From the NCBI GenBank assembly GCA_031763025.1, contig JASSKH010000014.1, forward strand, positions 10,096,563-10,160,562: a stretch of DNA of 64,000 nt, given 5' to 3'. The position numbers and the translations under genes were made by a program. Positions within the stretch are counted from its first letter, which is position 1. Each line of letters begins with the position of its first letter. The DNA comes from Macrocystis pyrifera. Lineage: Eukaryota; Sar; Phaeophyceae; Laminariales; Laminariaceae. The notes beneath the pieces were generated by a model that ran no database searches, was not told the origin of the DNA, and was given only the letters and a program-made list of their open reading frames with translations. Of the stretch, positions 13,994 through 28,900 are shown one piece after another.

Positions 13994-16900
13994 TTGTCGT
14001 TGTTGCTGCTAAAGATACTACTAATATATGAAACTGACATCGATAATACCCTGGAACGCGCCATGATGTGATGATGTTGATGGTGGCAATGCTGATGGTC
14101 ATGATGATGCTGATGATGTGGTGATGATGTGATGCTGATGTGATGGTGATGGCGATGATGGTGCCTACGACGACGATGGTGACGATGTCCGCAGGCGTGC
14201 TTGTCGAAATCAAACGGTGAGCCAGACCGGATTCGGAAGCAGGCCGACAGCGTACAGAGGGCCGCCGCAAGCCTTGATGCCGAGGTCAGTTCGTTCGTTC
14301 ATGTATCACCCAGTACAAGTGGAAAAAAATTAAACGAGTTTGTACTGACTGTATAGAGTGTATCAAGAACTTTTTCTGACCATAAGTTGGTTGACATCAG
14401 CTGGCTGGATGTTAGTTGGTTGATGCTAGTTGTTTGATGATATTGAGGTTAGTTAATGCTAGTTGGCTGATGCTTTCAAATTTGGTTGATGTTAAGTAGT
14501 TGCCTCTATTAACTTTGGTTGATGTTAAGGGGTTGATTCTATATACTTTGGTTGATGTCAATTGATTGATGTTAGGTGGTTAATGTCTGTTGGTTGGTTT
14601 CACATGGCTGATTTTACTCGACTGATGCTACGTGGTTCATGTCGCTTAGTTGATTGCCAGCGATGAACCATGAGCGCTCAAAACTGACATCACAGGCCAC
14701 GCGGCAGCATACCATCGGACTATACATACTACAGGGTGATACCATTCTGAATGGGAATACAGCCTCGGTACGAACCATAATATCAATAGAAAACGAGGGA
14801 AATATTCCCAGCCAGAGACGTGAATTAGTGTTGAACACTGTATCGAAAGTTTCGACACATATATCGAAATATCGAACTTTCGATATATCGCATCAATTGT
14901 GTTTTGCCCCTCATCCCCTGGCGTCCCCGTTTCTTTCGCAGATACCGAACGAGAGCTTCAATGTATCAAATATCGAAAGCGCCCCTGGTATCGATTAGTT
15001 TGTTTGGTTACCAATATCGCATTCTCGTTCGATACGCAACACTAGGTAAGTCATATCGTCTCCTAAAACCTGCCACTAAATTATTTTTTCACCCCTTCAT
15101 GGCCTATGACGGCGGGCTCGTCGGTAGTTCATTGCGGGCAAGGTGGGTTGTCCATGACAAATGCAGTAAAAAACGAAACGCCCAGAGTCCAAGGGAAAGT
15201 TTGAAACAAAATGAACAAATGTGGGAAAAAAACGTCGTTTTTGTTTGACCGCAAAAAGTAACCGAGCTTGTCCGGAATCGACTTGAAACGGCCGCAGATC
15301 CAGCGGCTGCAAGCGAAGGCGAGTCACGCGGAGAAGGAGTCGGAAAACATCCGCCGGAAGCGGCACGAAGCTAGCGAGCTAAAAAGAGAGCTCACCAACA
15401 AGCTCGAGCTGCAGAGGTATCGTATGTACACAGGACACCCACTGGCCGTATTTCTTTTTTTTTTTGGAAACGATGCATTGTATATACACTACGCAACGTT
15501 CAGCACAACGGCGTCCCGATTAAAAACTTCTCTGCAGATTTCCGCCTGCTTTCGTTCTTCTTCGTCTTCTTGTTGTTCGGTTCTCCATCCGACAACGTGT
15601 TATTAATGGCATGAGCGTCAACGTTGATTACTCATAGACATCATAACTTTTCCCCGAAATAAATTGTTTTCCTTATAATATTTTTTACTGGGTTTCCTTT
15701 GCTGTCATACCGCTGCAGTACACATGAGAAATTGGGGGTTAATAAGTTGCGACCCGAATTTGGCACGAAACGTACGAAACCCAGTTTTTTCATACGGATT
15801 TTTGAGAACACACCCTGCCTCACAGAACGATAAGAATACAAGGATGAGGATTATAAATTTCATCCTGGCCCATTAGCAAGCGTTAACGTTCCTAAACGGG
15901 GTCGCGTACTGGCAGTGGCAACTCTTGGCGTCTTGACATGAACACCACAATGGTTCTTGCAATTTCGGACAGAGCGGCAAGGTCTGTTAATACCAGGTAG
16001 GCTCTTTCTGCTCGAGTGTAGCGACGCGTCAGTTTGCTGCCCGAATCTGTGACTCGGGGCAGAGTGCGCCGCAGCTCTCGAACGGAACCAGATTCCCCGA
16101 CTGACTGACGGTGCGCTGAGAGGCATACAAGTCATCAACGATGCATCAGCGGGCCCGGCCTGGATAAAATACTTGTCCCTCGAAAATGTTCCTTTTGTTT
16201 GTGTTAGGGATACTTTGCAACACCGTCAAAAGGACGTCGAGGTGGTGACAAGAAACCTTGAGCTGGAGAGGGCGAGGAACCACCAGGTTCTTACCGAGGT
16301 AACGGCAGCGATCTTGTGCAAGAAAGGGTTGTCAGGGACATGGCGCAAGGATGACGTGTGTGTTGTGGGGGTACGCTATGATATGGTACTGCAGCCGTTT
16401 ACCCTAGTACCTTCCAGCTTACGAGTGGCGTAACGAGTTGAACAGAGGCAGTGAAGGCGAAGAACCACCAGTTTCTCAGCGAGGTACGGTGGTCTTCCGT
16501 AAAAAAAAAAAGCGCTCGTCACTGGTATAAAGGGAAAACATTCACCAGTACTTTGCGTGTTACTTGTTTCTGGCTGATGTTTTGCCCACGCTCCGACCGT
16601 TTCACGCGTCGGACAGCATCAGATAGGTCAGATAGATCAGATAGATCAGATAAATTAGATAAATCAGATATATAAGATAAATCAAGATAGGTCAGATAGA
16701 TCAGAGATCAGATAGATCAGAGAGATCATGTATATCAGATAGATCAGATGGATCAGATCCTCACTTACATTTTATGTATATATTTCAGGGCAAATATGTT
16801 CCCGATCCGTGACCTAGCTCGTGTTGCCGGATGGGAGTCGTGCATAATTTGCACGATCCAGCACAAGTTTCGTGGGTTAAACCCGCACTATACAGCTCTT

Positions 16901-19900
16901 CGTCAACATATCAGAACGGGTATAGACAATCCAGATGATCTAGATGATCTAGGTCGTGATCTACCTGTCTGACGTGTTCTTTGTTTCGACACGTTTTCCT
17001 TCTGGAACCCCGAAGCACTCAATGCTACGAGTACAACTACTACGCCAGGTACAGTATAGGCCCACGAATAACAAACAAGGTACCTGATATTTAGTAATAA
17101 CATGAGGCTCAGTTTTTGTAGCGACGCTAAGAAAACTATGTCAAGAAAATGTGCTCAGCGGCGAGCGCTGCATCAAACCCTACATACTAATCTATGCTCA
17201 AGTTTCAACTATTACGGGGGTCCATAGTTAACAGGACCTATGATGTACATAAAAAACCATATATTTGTCTATTTTTACTAACAAAAATTGGTCCCGTTAA
17301 CTATGGACCCCCGTAATAGTACGTGGTGTCACGTCGAGATGTTAAAAGCTTGCTCAGACTCGGTGCTTCCACACTGTACGGTACTACTGCCCCCCCTGCC
17401 TTGATCCGTAGTGTAATGCTGTGTACTTTGGCCCGCTTGTTTGATGTACTACGCAGATCCTGCGCAACATCTCATAACGGTAGACTAGAGTTGTAGATGG
17501 TCTATGTGTAGATGATCTACCTGTAGATCGTGATCTATCTGTAGATCGTGATCTATCTGCCCGACGTGCGCTTTGTTTCGGCACGTTATCCCTCTGGAGC
17601 CCCACAAGGGGTGTTCATGCTACGAGCAGCTCCACCGCCGTAGCGCTTCTCCAGTCTTGCTTCGTAGTCTACGTGATAATGTCTGGCGTGTTGATCGGAC
17701 TGTTCGATGCGCCTCGACGTTGTGCCACTTTTACGGCTGCAGTCTCGTTTTAGGTACAATCTGCTTGAAATTTGAGCGGTTTGTGCCCGAAACTGATCTG
17801 AAGAGACTGCAATCCTGAAAGGGATAATGTTGGGTGTTTCGTATTGTCAGGCCCACACTGTAATCAAGTAATATTATTCAAGTGATATTCTGTGCTGTAT
17901 TACTTTTTCCCCTTTCTTGCTCCTCCGTAGTCTAATGTTTTGTATTTTGGTCCGGCTGCTTGGTCCGACTGTTCGTGGTGACCGCGGGGACTGCAGAGAG
18001 TAGAGCTGGGGCTGGCAGGGAAGGAGGTGGACGAGAAGACGAGGAGGCAATCGGACACCTTTTCCATGGAGAGGAAATTCTTGGAGCTGATGAAAAGGAA
18101 GCTGAGAAAGAAAAGGACCATAGTTGAAGCCGCCCGACAGGTGAGCAGCCTACATATATACGATCACACAATGTCGACCCGGAAGTAAGGCTATGGGTGC
18201 TTTCGGTTACTACTCCCTGCTGTAGATATTAACCCGGTCGTAGATAGCGAAAGGAGCTGTTAATACTTAGGGTATTCAACACCAGATTGGTACAATAGAC
18301 TTTGTTGTTTTTGGTTCCGCTTGACTTCTTTCTTCTTTTTGTAGATATTAATGTACTGCGACGTATGAATGATCGATGCTGAAGCTCATGTTGCACATTG
18401 CCCACGTGTAAGTTTAGTTTACGAGGGCACATACACGTGTAGTCATATTGTGTTGGTCATACCCGGACATGTACCCGGGTACATACCCGGGCATATACCC
18501 GGGTACATACGATACTAAACGCATCCTTGGGCCCATGCAATGATATTGTGACATGGCGGCGCAGGTGATACCTGTACTCGAGCAGCAAATGCTCGACGTG
18601 CAAGACGATCTCCGGAATCAGGAAGGGGTAGCCAAAGAGCTCACCGGACAGGTAAAAACTACGCGCGACGTCCCAGAAAAAATGAACGGTACTTTGTCCT
18701 CACGCTCACCCGAACCCTAGCCCCGACCGCTGAGGAAAGCTCTCGGAATGAAGAGTAGATGCAATGACGAGTTTGTGGACTCCTATTTACAACGCATGTT
18801 GGATACAGCGCCAAGAGGTAGGATTGTTCATTACTATTTCACGATTGAAGATCAGATACAGTGACGACTTTGTGGACTCTCATTTACGACGCATTTTTTT
18901 TCGATCTTTCCATGGGTCGGGCTGTTCACCAATGCTTCTTGATTGTGCGGGCTAGGGAGCACTTCCTAGTGGGTTCAAGGCACAGGCGTAGACACTACTG
19001 CTGTACTTGCTTCCGGTAGAGTATCTATTTACTACTCGATGCTCTTGTACCGCTTTTTCTTGTCCCCCCCCTCCCTCGGAAAAGGCTGACATCTTGAGGC
19101 AAGATGTGGACATTGGGCTGGCGCGGTTTTTGTCCCAGGAGATGACGGAGAACTCGAAAACGGTCGGAGCTGTCCACGCTGCTCGACCAAGTGGACGACT
19201 TGGAAGCGGAGGTTTGCAATTATGACCTACTCTGGTAGTTTTACTAGTTATAGTAGTAGTGGTGGTAGTAGCAGTAGAAGTAGCAGTAGCAGTAGCAGTA
19301 GCAGTAGCAGTAGCAGTAGCAGCAGTAGCAGCAGTAGTGGCAGTGGTAGTGGTAAATGGTAGTGGTAGCGGTGGCGCGTCTGTGGTGACCGACTGTTTCG
19401 CGAAGTACAGGATAAATTTGGGGAAATGCGACACGTATAGTAGGTAGATGTCAACCCGAAGTAGATAACGAAAGAAGCTATCAATAGGCTACTGTGGTTC
19501 AATAGGTTTCCTAGTTTAATCTCCTTGGCTTTTCTTCTTCTTTCTGCAGCTGTGTATGAGAGACCGACGCCAATTTTTTTGCTTATCTGCCTGCCCTTTG
19601 TCGGATGGCCAACCTGATAACAATACCCTCGAAGCTTTCTCGTTATTTCAGAGAATATACATGAGTTCTCAAAGTTGATGATTATGCTACTGTACCTGGT
19701 ACACATTGTTGAATGGCAAACGCAATAACAGTAAGCTTCAACGTCTATCAATGTTGAAAGAAGCTCCAACAGTGTCAGATATAACAATAAAAAAACCAAG
19801 GAAAAGAAGAAAATCCATGCACGGAGGTTATCTCCATACTGAATCTACTTCCGGCGTGAGGGCGATCTAACAACCCATGTGTTGCCCTTGCACCACCCTT

Positions 19901-22900
19901 CCTTCATTCTTGATTACAAACGCTGTGGGATGTACCGAATTGTGCGCATGCATGTATACATATGGCAGGTTCTTCAATGGGTCGAGGAGGAGAAGCGGCA
20001 GCGTAAGCTCGTGTCCCTGCTGAAGGGCCAGCGAGACATCAAGCAGACCGAGGCTTTGCGGGCCCAGCAGGCAGAGAAGGAAACCGCAGAGCAGGTTCGG
20101 GGGCTCGAGTGCATCTCACGCCGCATTCGATACAACCACACTTCGGGCAGAAAAGCGATTCCCGCTTTATGATCTATTTTTTCCAAGGCAGTTATACTCC
20201 CGGTCTTGAATGATCTGGGTCATCTACTAAGATCAGTTTCGTGTGTTCAAGTGTCACGGAGTGCATACTCGTAAGGACTTTTTCTTGCGTACGAATTGAT
20301 TAGCGGTAAGCGTGAAAGCGCGAGTTGGCTACATTCGATGAAAATCGACGAGCAGTAGGAATGCTCAACCCTATGCGCGATAAAAATGAAGGCACGTACC
20401 GAGGGGGAGAAGGGACGACACCTGTGACCACGGCTTGTCCAGAAAAATCGCTAAGGATAAAACCTCCTACAGCTGGAAAGTCAAAGTGATGATTAAAAAA
20501 AAGAAATGTTGCTGGGTGGGACCCGTATATTCTGCAAAATCTAGCGCAAGTTTCTTGTGTTGGATCTGCACTATACATGAATCTGCACTAAACAGATCCT
20601 ATACAATATATTTCAGCTACAGGCTAGGATCTAGATGATGTATCTATATATCGCTACATATCTGAGGTTTGCAATCCATGCAAACGCACTCGACTCGGTC
20701 TCGATGTTATTTATCGGAGGATAACCTGTGTGACGGCTCGGTATTAAGCGTCCCCGCGAAAATAAATATTGTGCATATCTCCGATAGATCACGATCTAGA
20801 CCATCTAGATCCTAACCTGCCGCTACGAGATGGGGTGTAGAATCTATCTAGGTACAGATCCAACCCAGGAAACATGGTGCTATATCATAAAGATTTTACA
20901 GCTCCCATCCGACAATATGAGCTATTTATAGATCATTCAAATCATGCGGATCAAGAATAAACCTGCTCTGAATTATCTAGATCATTGAGTGGGCACAATA
21001 GGTAGTAGGTGATATGTCTGATGATGCGCGAGGATGTAAATCACCCACGGGGCGATCTGCAAGCAGCAAATAAAAGGCAGCGCACAACAGGTTGCCTTCT
21101 ACGTAGGTCCGAGCACATCATACAGCAGAATGAAAATAATAAATCGTAACGCCTCCACAGGAAGTCGTTGGTGTGAAATACCGGGGGCGTTGGACTGGGG
21201 TATCGAAACCTACTGGACTTTGGAACCGGTAATAGTTTCTTCGCGGCAGAGGTGTTACAATTTCCCTGCATCATTGTCATGATTACATATATCTACCCTC
21301 TGACAGTGTCCCTCCTAATTGGCGATCCATGAAGGGAGAAGAGAGTAAAAAACCCAAGCAAGATTGAGAAACGTACGTTAACTTAACGACAACACCTCAG
21401 GCTGGTTTTCCTGCTATTTGCTGATTGTTTTCTGTAGATATCCATGAGTGAAGAAAGTTGAAGCTTGCGCACAAAAGGGAAGCATTGTCTCTTGAAACGA
21501 CAAATATATATATGAAGATTTGTTTTTAGAGTTCTAGTTGGTTTTCTTGTCCTTTCTGGGGTTGCGTCATGAGTGATCGACGTTGAAGCTCACGCTGCAC
21601 ACTGTCCAGCGGCAACACACAACAGCAACAGCAACAACATCAATCTCAATATCAACATCAAGATCAAGATCAACATAAGCATCAACATCAATATCGATAA
21701 AAAATAGGTGAAAATGAAGCATTTGGTGGTGGCCGACATGTCGAAGAGGTGCAACGACACCAACAACCGGCTGAAAGAGTTCTCCGCGCTTTATGACGTG
21801 GTGAAGAACGAGCGAAACAAGTACGTCAACCTCATCCAGGCGAGCCACCAGGCGCTGGCCGAGATGAAAGAAAAGATCAAGATACTGCGAAACGAGGTGA
21901 CAACCGGTTTGAGCATCGACCACACGAAGCAGCTCGAGTAGCCCGGACTGCTAGAGTAGGGGATGGGGGATGTGCCCGAAGTGTAACATGATGAACCTAG
22001 GGAGATTGTACGACACGCGGACATCAGCAGGGTGGTACTTGTCCTGCTGCACGCTCTTCCATATAGACTGGTGGTGGTGACAATATCGTAATTGCATTTT
22101 GTTGGATCGCTATACCAGAATCAAGTCAACATGGTTGATATCCAAACGGATCTTACATGGCGGAACAGAGTGGCCATGAAATCAGTAAGATGGTGCGAAA
22201 TAAAGTGACTACAGAGTATCTCATGAACTCAATGCTATATTGTATAATGTATCGTGGAGCTATACAGTAGTAGCTGGTAGAGTTGATACGGCCGAGTGCG
22301 TACGTGAATCGCGCCTAAAAGTTACTTCCGGGTTGGACATCGCGATTTTCACCAGTAAATCTCACTCGTGGAGTCGCTGCTGTATGTGGTTCTATTACTA
22401 CGATTAATAGGTGGACATTCTCCGGAATGAGTCGCTGGCAAAGGAAAAGGCGCTCAAGAAGGAAAGGGTGGCACACAGGTGGGGGGACTCGGTGTAAACG
22501 CAATTTTTCACTGCTGTTGCAAAGCGCTTCTTCCTTGTTTGTCAATGCTTACACACCTCGGACAGATCAGTTCACGGTAGCTCGAGCTAGCGCTTTAAGG
22601 GGCTAGCTCACCGGTGAGCTACGTGAGCTACACATGTTTTCCTCGCTTGAGCTATAGGAGGGTAGCTCATCTGCACCTGTTTTCCAAGCTTAACCTATGG
22701 AGGATAGCTCGTCTGCGCATATATGTCCAGAGTGAGCTACAGAAGCTACATGAGCTAGCTCATCTACCCCCGATATGAGCTATAGGAGGTACATGAGCTA
22801 CACATGTTTTCCCCGGCTTGAGCTATAGGCGGTAGCTCATCTGCACATGTTTTCGAAGCTTGAGCTATAGGTGGTAGCTCATCTGCATAGGTTTTCAAAG

Positions 22901-25900
22901 CTTGAGCCTTAGGTGGTAGCTCATTCATCTGCTATAATAGGCGATAGCTCGTCTGCACATGTTTTCAAGGCTTGAGCTATAGGGGATAGATGAGCTAGTT
23001 CATGAATTGTATAAGTCACCAATACACGTACGCAGAATAGAACAACATCAACACAAAAACAACCATATATTTGTTGTACGTACCAGGTACAGTATGTGAT
23101 ATTATATGAGATCGGATCTGCTTCTTGTTCTGAAGATACCTGACGATAGGTCGACACCCAACATAAAATTTTGAATTCTCGTTTTTTGACAACAGCTATA
23201 TACAGCAGCTGTCAGCTGTCACCATGCATACCACAAGAGGTGCTCGCACAAAAAAACATCACGGACACCACACAGCAACACCTCTAGCATGCCCACGACC
23301 CGGGGTAGCAGCTCTAGCGGCGCTCCGGCCGTAGACCAGACTGGCGGCGGGCAGCAACCGGATCCATTCATGGATGTGGACCCCACGAACAACGTCATCG
23401 ATGTGGATGAGGACAACGATCAAACCCAGGCCGAACCCATAATATTCCTGTACGTAAGCAGTTGTCTCGGAGGGTGGGCGTTTTCAGCTACTTATCTCAC
23501 ATGCATGTGTTGCCGAGAAAGAGCTACGATGAGCTGTGCATGGGCTATGATTATGTTGTCCGGGGGTGAGCTATAGGCGATAGCTCATCTGCAAATGTGT
23601 TCCCTGCTCTAGCTATAGGCGGTAGCTCATCTGCACATGTTGTGAAGGGTTGAGCTATAGGCGATAGCTCATCCGCACATGTTTTCCATGCTTCAGTTAT
23701 AGGTGGTAGCTCATCTGCATATGTTTTGAAGGCTTGAGCTATCTACTTCAGTATAATATAGCTCATCTACACACATTTTCCCAGGCTGAGCTATAGGAGC
23801 TGCATGAGCTAGCGAGATGAGCAATAGGAGCTACATGAGCTACACATGTTTCCCCCGGCTTGAGCTATACCGGTAGCTCATCTGCACATGTTTTCGAAGC
23901 TTGAGCTATACACGATAGATGAGCTATTAATAGCTCATGAGCTGTCCGGGGTGTGCAATGCTATTATAGACGCGTCTTTGGGACCTGTGTTTTGTGAACT
24001 AAAAGACCTATATGAAACTATCAGATTACGGCGAGGGGCTCATGTGATAACAACAACACAAACAACGACGACAACAACATGCAAGACGTCTTGTCGTTCC
24101 GTTTCTCGAGTAGTTTCCCCCTGACGATGTATCGCTCATGCCTCCCTGCCCCCCGATCTTTCGGGGCGGCCGACCCACAAACCTGGAGACCACTTGAACA
24201 CTCAGCACAGCAGCGGTATGCGCAACTCCCTATTGAGTCCGAAACCCGCTTGAAATCAGCCGTAATTCTTTCGTAAAGCTCATACGTCGTACTCGTGTAC
24301 CGCGGCGCCTTTCGCTTTGTACCGTTTTGTTTCGTGCTGTTGGGTTTGGTTGCTTTGACTGAATGCAGGGCGTCACAAGCACAGAGGGATGGACTGCGCC
24401 TGGAAGCCAACAATGCCTCCTTGCACTACAAAACCAAGCAACAGGGTATGTATTGTGTGACAACCTAGGCGAGTCTTAAGTCCGCACAAGGGGAATGATC
24501 GTATCACGTAGTGCGTATCTGGTACGTACATGGGAAGGCGCAAGGCGCCCACGAGGCAGTTGCACACGCAGTAGTATACCCATTGCTGTCTCTGGAAGTG
24601 GCCACACATGAAAACAAACTTATCGTTTCGACGTTGTCATCCGTATGCAAGAAAGCCCGCCTCACAATAGGTTCTTACTACGACGCAGCTCACCCTTCTT
24701 GCGACTCGCCCAACGGCAACTCGCGCTTGGTGCAAGCAAGCAATGTCCGCCTGGTCAGTTAAAACCCGACGTGCTCAGCCCCGGCATTGAAGGGATGCGT
24801 GGTGTTCTATGGTCACACGACTACGGTCATGCATGATATGCGTACACCCCTGCCCCCCAAACCCTCCACCCCACCTGGCCGCATCTCCCCACTTTCTACC
24901 CCCCCCCCCCCCCGGCTTCTTACCCCCCCCCCCCCCCCCCCCCCCCCCCCCATATATATATACTTCGAAGTATATATTATATATGGGTTGGGTTGGCGTC
25001 GGTTGGCAACGCCACTGCAAAACATGCCGCTCACTACGTGAGCTAGACATCCAGGGTACCGTTTTTTTTTTTTTTTTTTTTTTCGGCGGTCGCCCACAGC
25101 TGGTCGTCGAGTTAGATCATTGGTGCAAGGTAAAGAACCTTTACTCTGCACAAGAGAATTGATCGTATCACGTAGTGTTCAAGGTAAGGCACACACATAG
25201 TACTCCCATTGCTGTCTCTGAAAGTAGCTACACCGGAAATTAAACTAACTCATTGAAGCTGTCATCCATATGCAAGTCCGCCTCACAAGCGGTTCTTAGT
25301 AGGATGCAGCTCACCCTTCATGCGACTCGCCGGACACCTCACGGCGCTTCGCGCTTGGTGCAAGCAATGTCTGCCTGGTCGGTGAGAACCCGACATGCTC
25401 CGTCCCGGCATTGTAGGGATGCAATGGTCTATGGTCATACGACTACGACCATGCATGAGATTGAGTACATCTCTCCTATCGAGTACACCCCTCCCCCTTC
25501 CCCCCACTCCCACCGCCGCCCCCTTCCCACTAATATGGCTTGGTCGCTTCATCTGCTCCAACGTACAGCAGTCCTGGAACAGCAGATCGTGGAGCAAAAC
25601 AACGTTATCAGTGTCCTCGAGATATATATCCCCCCGCACGCGCCTGCCCACTCCCTGCCCGCCTCCATCCTACCCCCACCCCCACTTCCCGCTCCCTCCC
25701 GAAACCAAAATCTTCTATGTACCTATAGTGGTGGAACAGCAGATTGTCGAAATAGAGAAGCAAAACGGTGTTATCAATGCCCTCGAGAGGGAGATGCTGC
25801 GGCTTAAGGCGATGTATGAGGCGGCGGTGGAGCAGAGAAACTTTGCCGGGGTGCAGCTGATCGACAGGAACGATGAGCTTTGTGTCCTGTACGAGAAGTC

Positions 25901-28900
25901 TAACATTCAAGAGACCACTCTCACGGTGAGCCTGATTTGGAGACAACCACAACGTAACTGTCCAGGAATATAAGCGCCGTTTGGAACGTCCGGATATACA
26001 AGGATCGTTTGAAATGTCCGGAAACATAAACAATGTTAGGAATGTCCGGAGATATAAGCACCGTTTGGAACGTCAGGAGATGTAAGGACCGTTTGGCATG
26101 TCCGGAAATACAATGATCGTTTGAAACGTCCGAATATATAATGACCGTCTGGCATGTCCGAGATATAAGCACCGTTTGCAATGTACGGAGATATAATCGC
26201 ACCGTCTGGAATGTCCTGGAACATAAGCGTCGTTTGGAATGTCCGGAGATATAAGCACCGTTTGTCCGGAAATGTAAGCACGGTTCGTCCGGAAATATAA
26301 ACACCATTTGGAATGTACGGATACATAAAGCACTGCCGTTGAGAATGTACGAAAATATAAGCATCGTGTAGAATGTTTGGAACTACAACGGCCGTTTGGA
26401 ATGTCCGAAAATGTTAAAACATTTTGATACTGACATCAGAATCCGAACAGAGTACACTATTTCGGACATTGTCTCTCCATCTGCCTCTATCCTAAAATCG
26501 ATTATTTTTGTTGATTGTGAAAATCCACACGGCGATCCAGGAAGGCAGCCTGGCCATCCGAAAACAGGAAGACGACATCAAGATGCTCAGATTGCAGGTA
26601 ATGTCATATCCGGGTGGAAAAAGTCATCACGCAAAGCTACTTGCTGCACTCCGTTGGCTTGGCTGTCATTCAGCATGACCCTTTTGAGGTCTGTGCGTAT
26701 AGACCTTGGTCCAGGTTCCACAAAAATGGTTGACATATGGTTGACTATAAACTCTAACCCTAACTGAAAACTCTAACCCTAACCCCCAACCCCAATCCAG
26801 ACCGCCTCATTTTTTTCGTGGAACGGAGACGCGTGCTACGATAGGGGTATTGCTTTTCGGCGAAAATATTCGTCGCTGACGGGGCTCTCTTAAGGGCGCT
26901 GACAACACTACCGAAATAGAAATATTATTAGTAGTATGTATATATTAATTATATTATACCCGTCGTACACCTACGAAGGACATGGGGTTATTTTGTGGGT
27001 TATATATATATAACCTCTTTGGGGCTCCAGGGGAGAAAAATGTCGAAACTAAGAAACTAAATGCATCGGCTGCGCGAAGTAGATTATCATAGGCTGCTGC
27101 GGGAAAAAAGGAGATAATACCCACACGTTACGGTAAGGAGCTGTTCAAGATGCGTGCAGGATGGTGACACTCGCACTGCTGCACGCTCTTCCGTAGAGGC
27201 TTTACAGTATCGCCATTTTCGTTGTCCTATGTTTTTTTTTTTCGTGGGCCCCTAGAGGGTGAATTAACCGTGTATATTTTCCTAAAGTCGGGTTTTGGGT
27301 AGGTCATGAGGAGCCTCGGAATGAGCACTTATGATGTGGCCTGGCGAACGGTTTTTCGGGGCAGGACTGTTACCTGTAAGTCGGCACTCAAAACTACTTA
27401 CCGGGTAGCTCGCAGATTTTCAGAGCTGGGCTAAGTCCGCACGCAGAGATAGCCCGCAGAGTAAGCTTTGACGCCATTGTCACTCCTAAACAGCTCTCAA
27501 CAGCTATGAGTATAGAAAAAAGAACAAAAGCTAGGGAAACTCAACGGACAAGCCTAGCTCCGTTCGGCACCTACCTCCCGCTTCACCGCTTGATCTCATG
27601 TGCGGGAGCATTGCAGTAGTAGAAGGCTTATAGCTTCAACCCTCTACTCTACTTGTGGCCCTTTCTCCGCCCTCGTCTACGCTCAAAACAAAAAAAAAAT
27701 GTTGTTTTCGTGCTTGTTAGCGTATGTGAAGTAAACGGCCTTCAGCCTGGTGTGATGATATGCTTACTTAGTGTTTGCCATCCGTCGTTGACTACTCCTG
27801 ATCATTTACTGCAGTTCTTCACCTACCGCTGTGAGTTGTTTGCAGGGTCTGCATAGTACAGATCCAACCCAGGAAACATGTCCTAGATGGTGTAGAATAT
27901 ACGGCTCCCACCCGGCAGCATGAGCTAGATCATACAGATCACGATCAAACCTGCCCTGAAAGATCTAAATCATAAAAGGGATATGATGTACCTGATCTGT
28001 CAGAGGCGTGTAAACATAGCGAGAAGAACAAAAAAACAAGGGAAAACAAACAAAGGAAACCTATACAGTGCGCACTACTCTGCTGCAAGTCTAATTCCCT
28101 TCTGTATGGATAAACTTTAGCCTAGCTAGCTGGTATGTTTGCCGTCCATCCGTATCGACCATTTACTGCCATTACGAGGGGGCATAGTAATACATAGTAA
28201 TACGTAGTAATACATAGTAATCAGAACCCACGACGGACCCTAAATGCAGGTATGTATCCCCCTACTGCTCTATGTTTACACATCATATTTGGTTCTCATT
28301 ACTACTACCACGGGGAACCATAGTAAACAGGACCTACGGCAAACACAAAAACCTATATATTTCCCTATTTTTACCAACAATACTTGGTTCTATTTACTAT
28401 GGTCCCTTGTAATATTAATATGCATCACTATGCCCCGCCGTAATAATACCTATTACATGGAAGTGTGAAGTGGTGACCGAGGTAGGGTAAGGGTAAGGGA
28501 CGCAGGTGTTTTTGGCAGCTGGGAAGCAGTGCTTCGCTTCTTCTGATTTAGATCTGCTTATTGATGGCGAGAGCTGAGGAGGTGCTCCGATAGAAAAGTG
28601 AGAGGTAGGGGGGAGGGGCTCGACGCCCAGACGTACCCTTCCCACCCCACGCCACAAGCTCTCCTAAATTCCTCTTATCTGATGTACTCCTACAGAACTT
28701 TCCTATGGCTACCGATCATTCTTCTGCTAATATAAGAACTTCTCAATTCATGGTCTTATCTGCATTAAGGAACATTACTCTCGTCTAACGGGCTATCCGC
28801 CCTAGAGAACATTCCTGAAAGAACGCTACCCTCGACTAATGGAATATCCGCCGCGTTAATCCATTATTTGGATTATTCTCGTATTCCTGATTCTACAAGA

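Noticed and set aside
19248-19799. Minus-strand ORF of 183 codons ending in poly-Leu
   Set aside because: It runs through the TAG array and intron sequence of CCDC146, with no conserved content.
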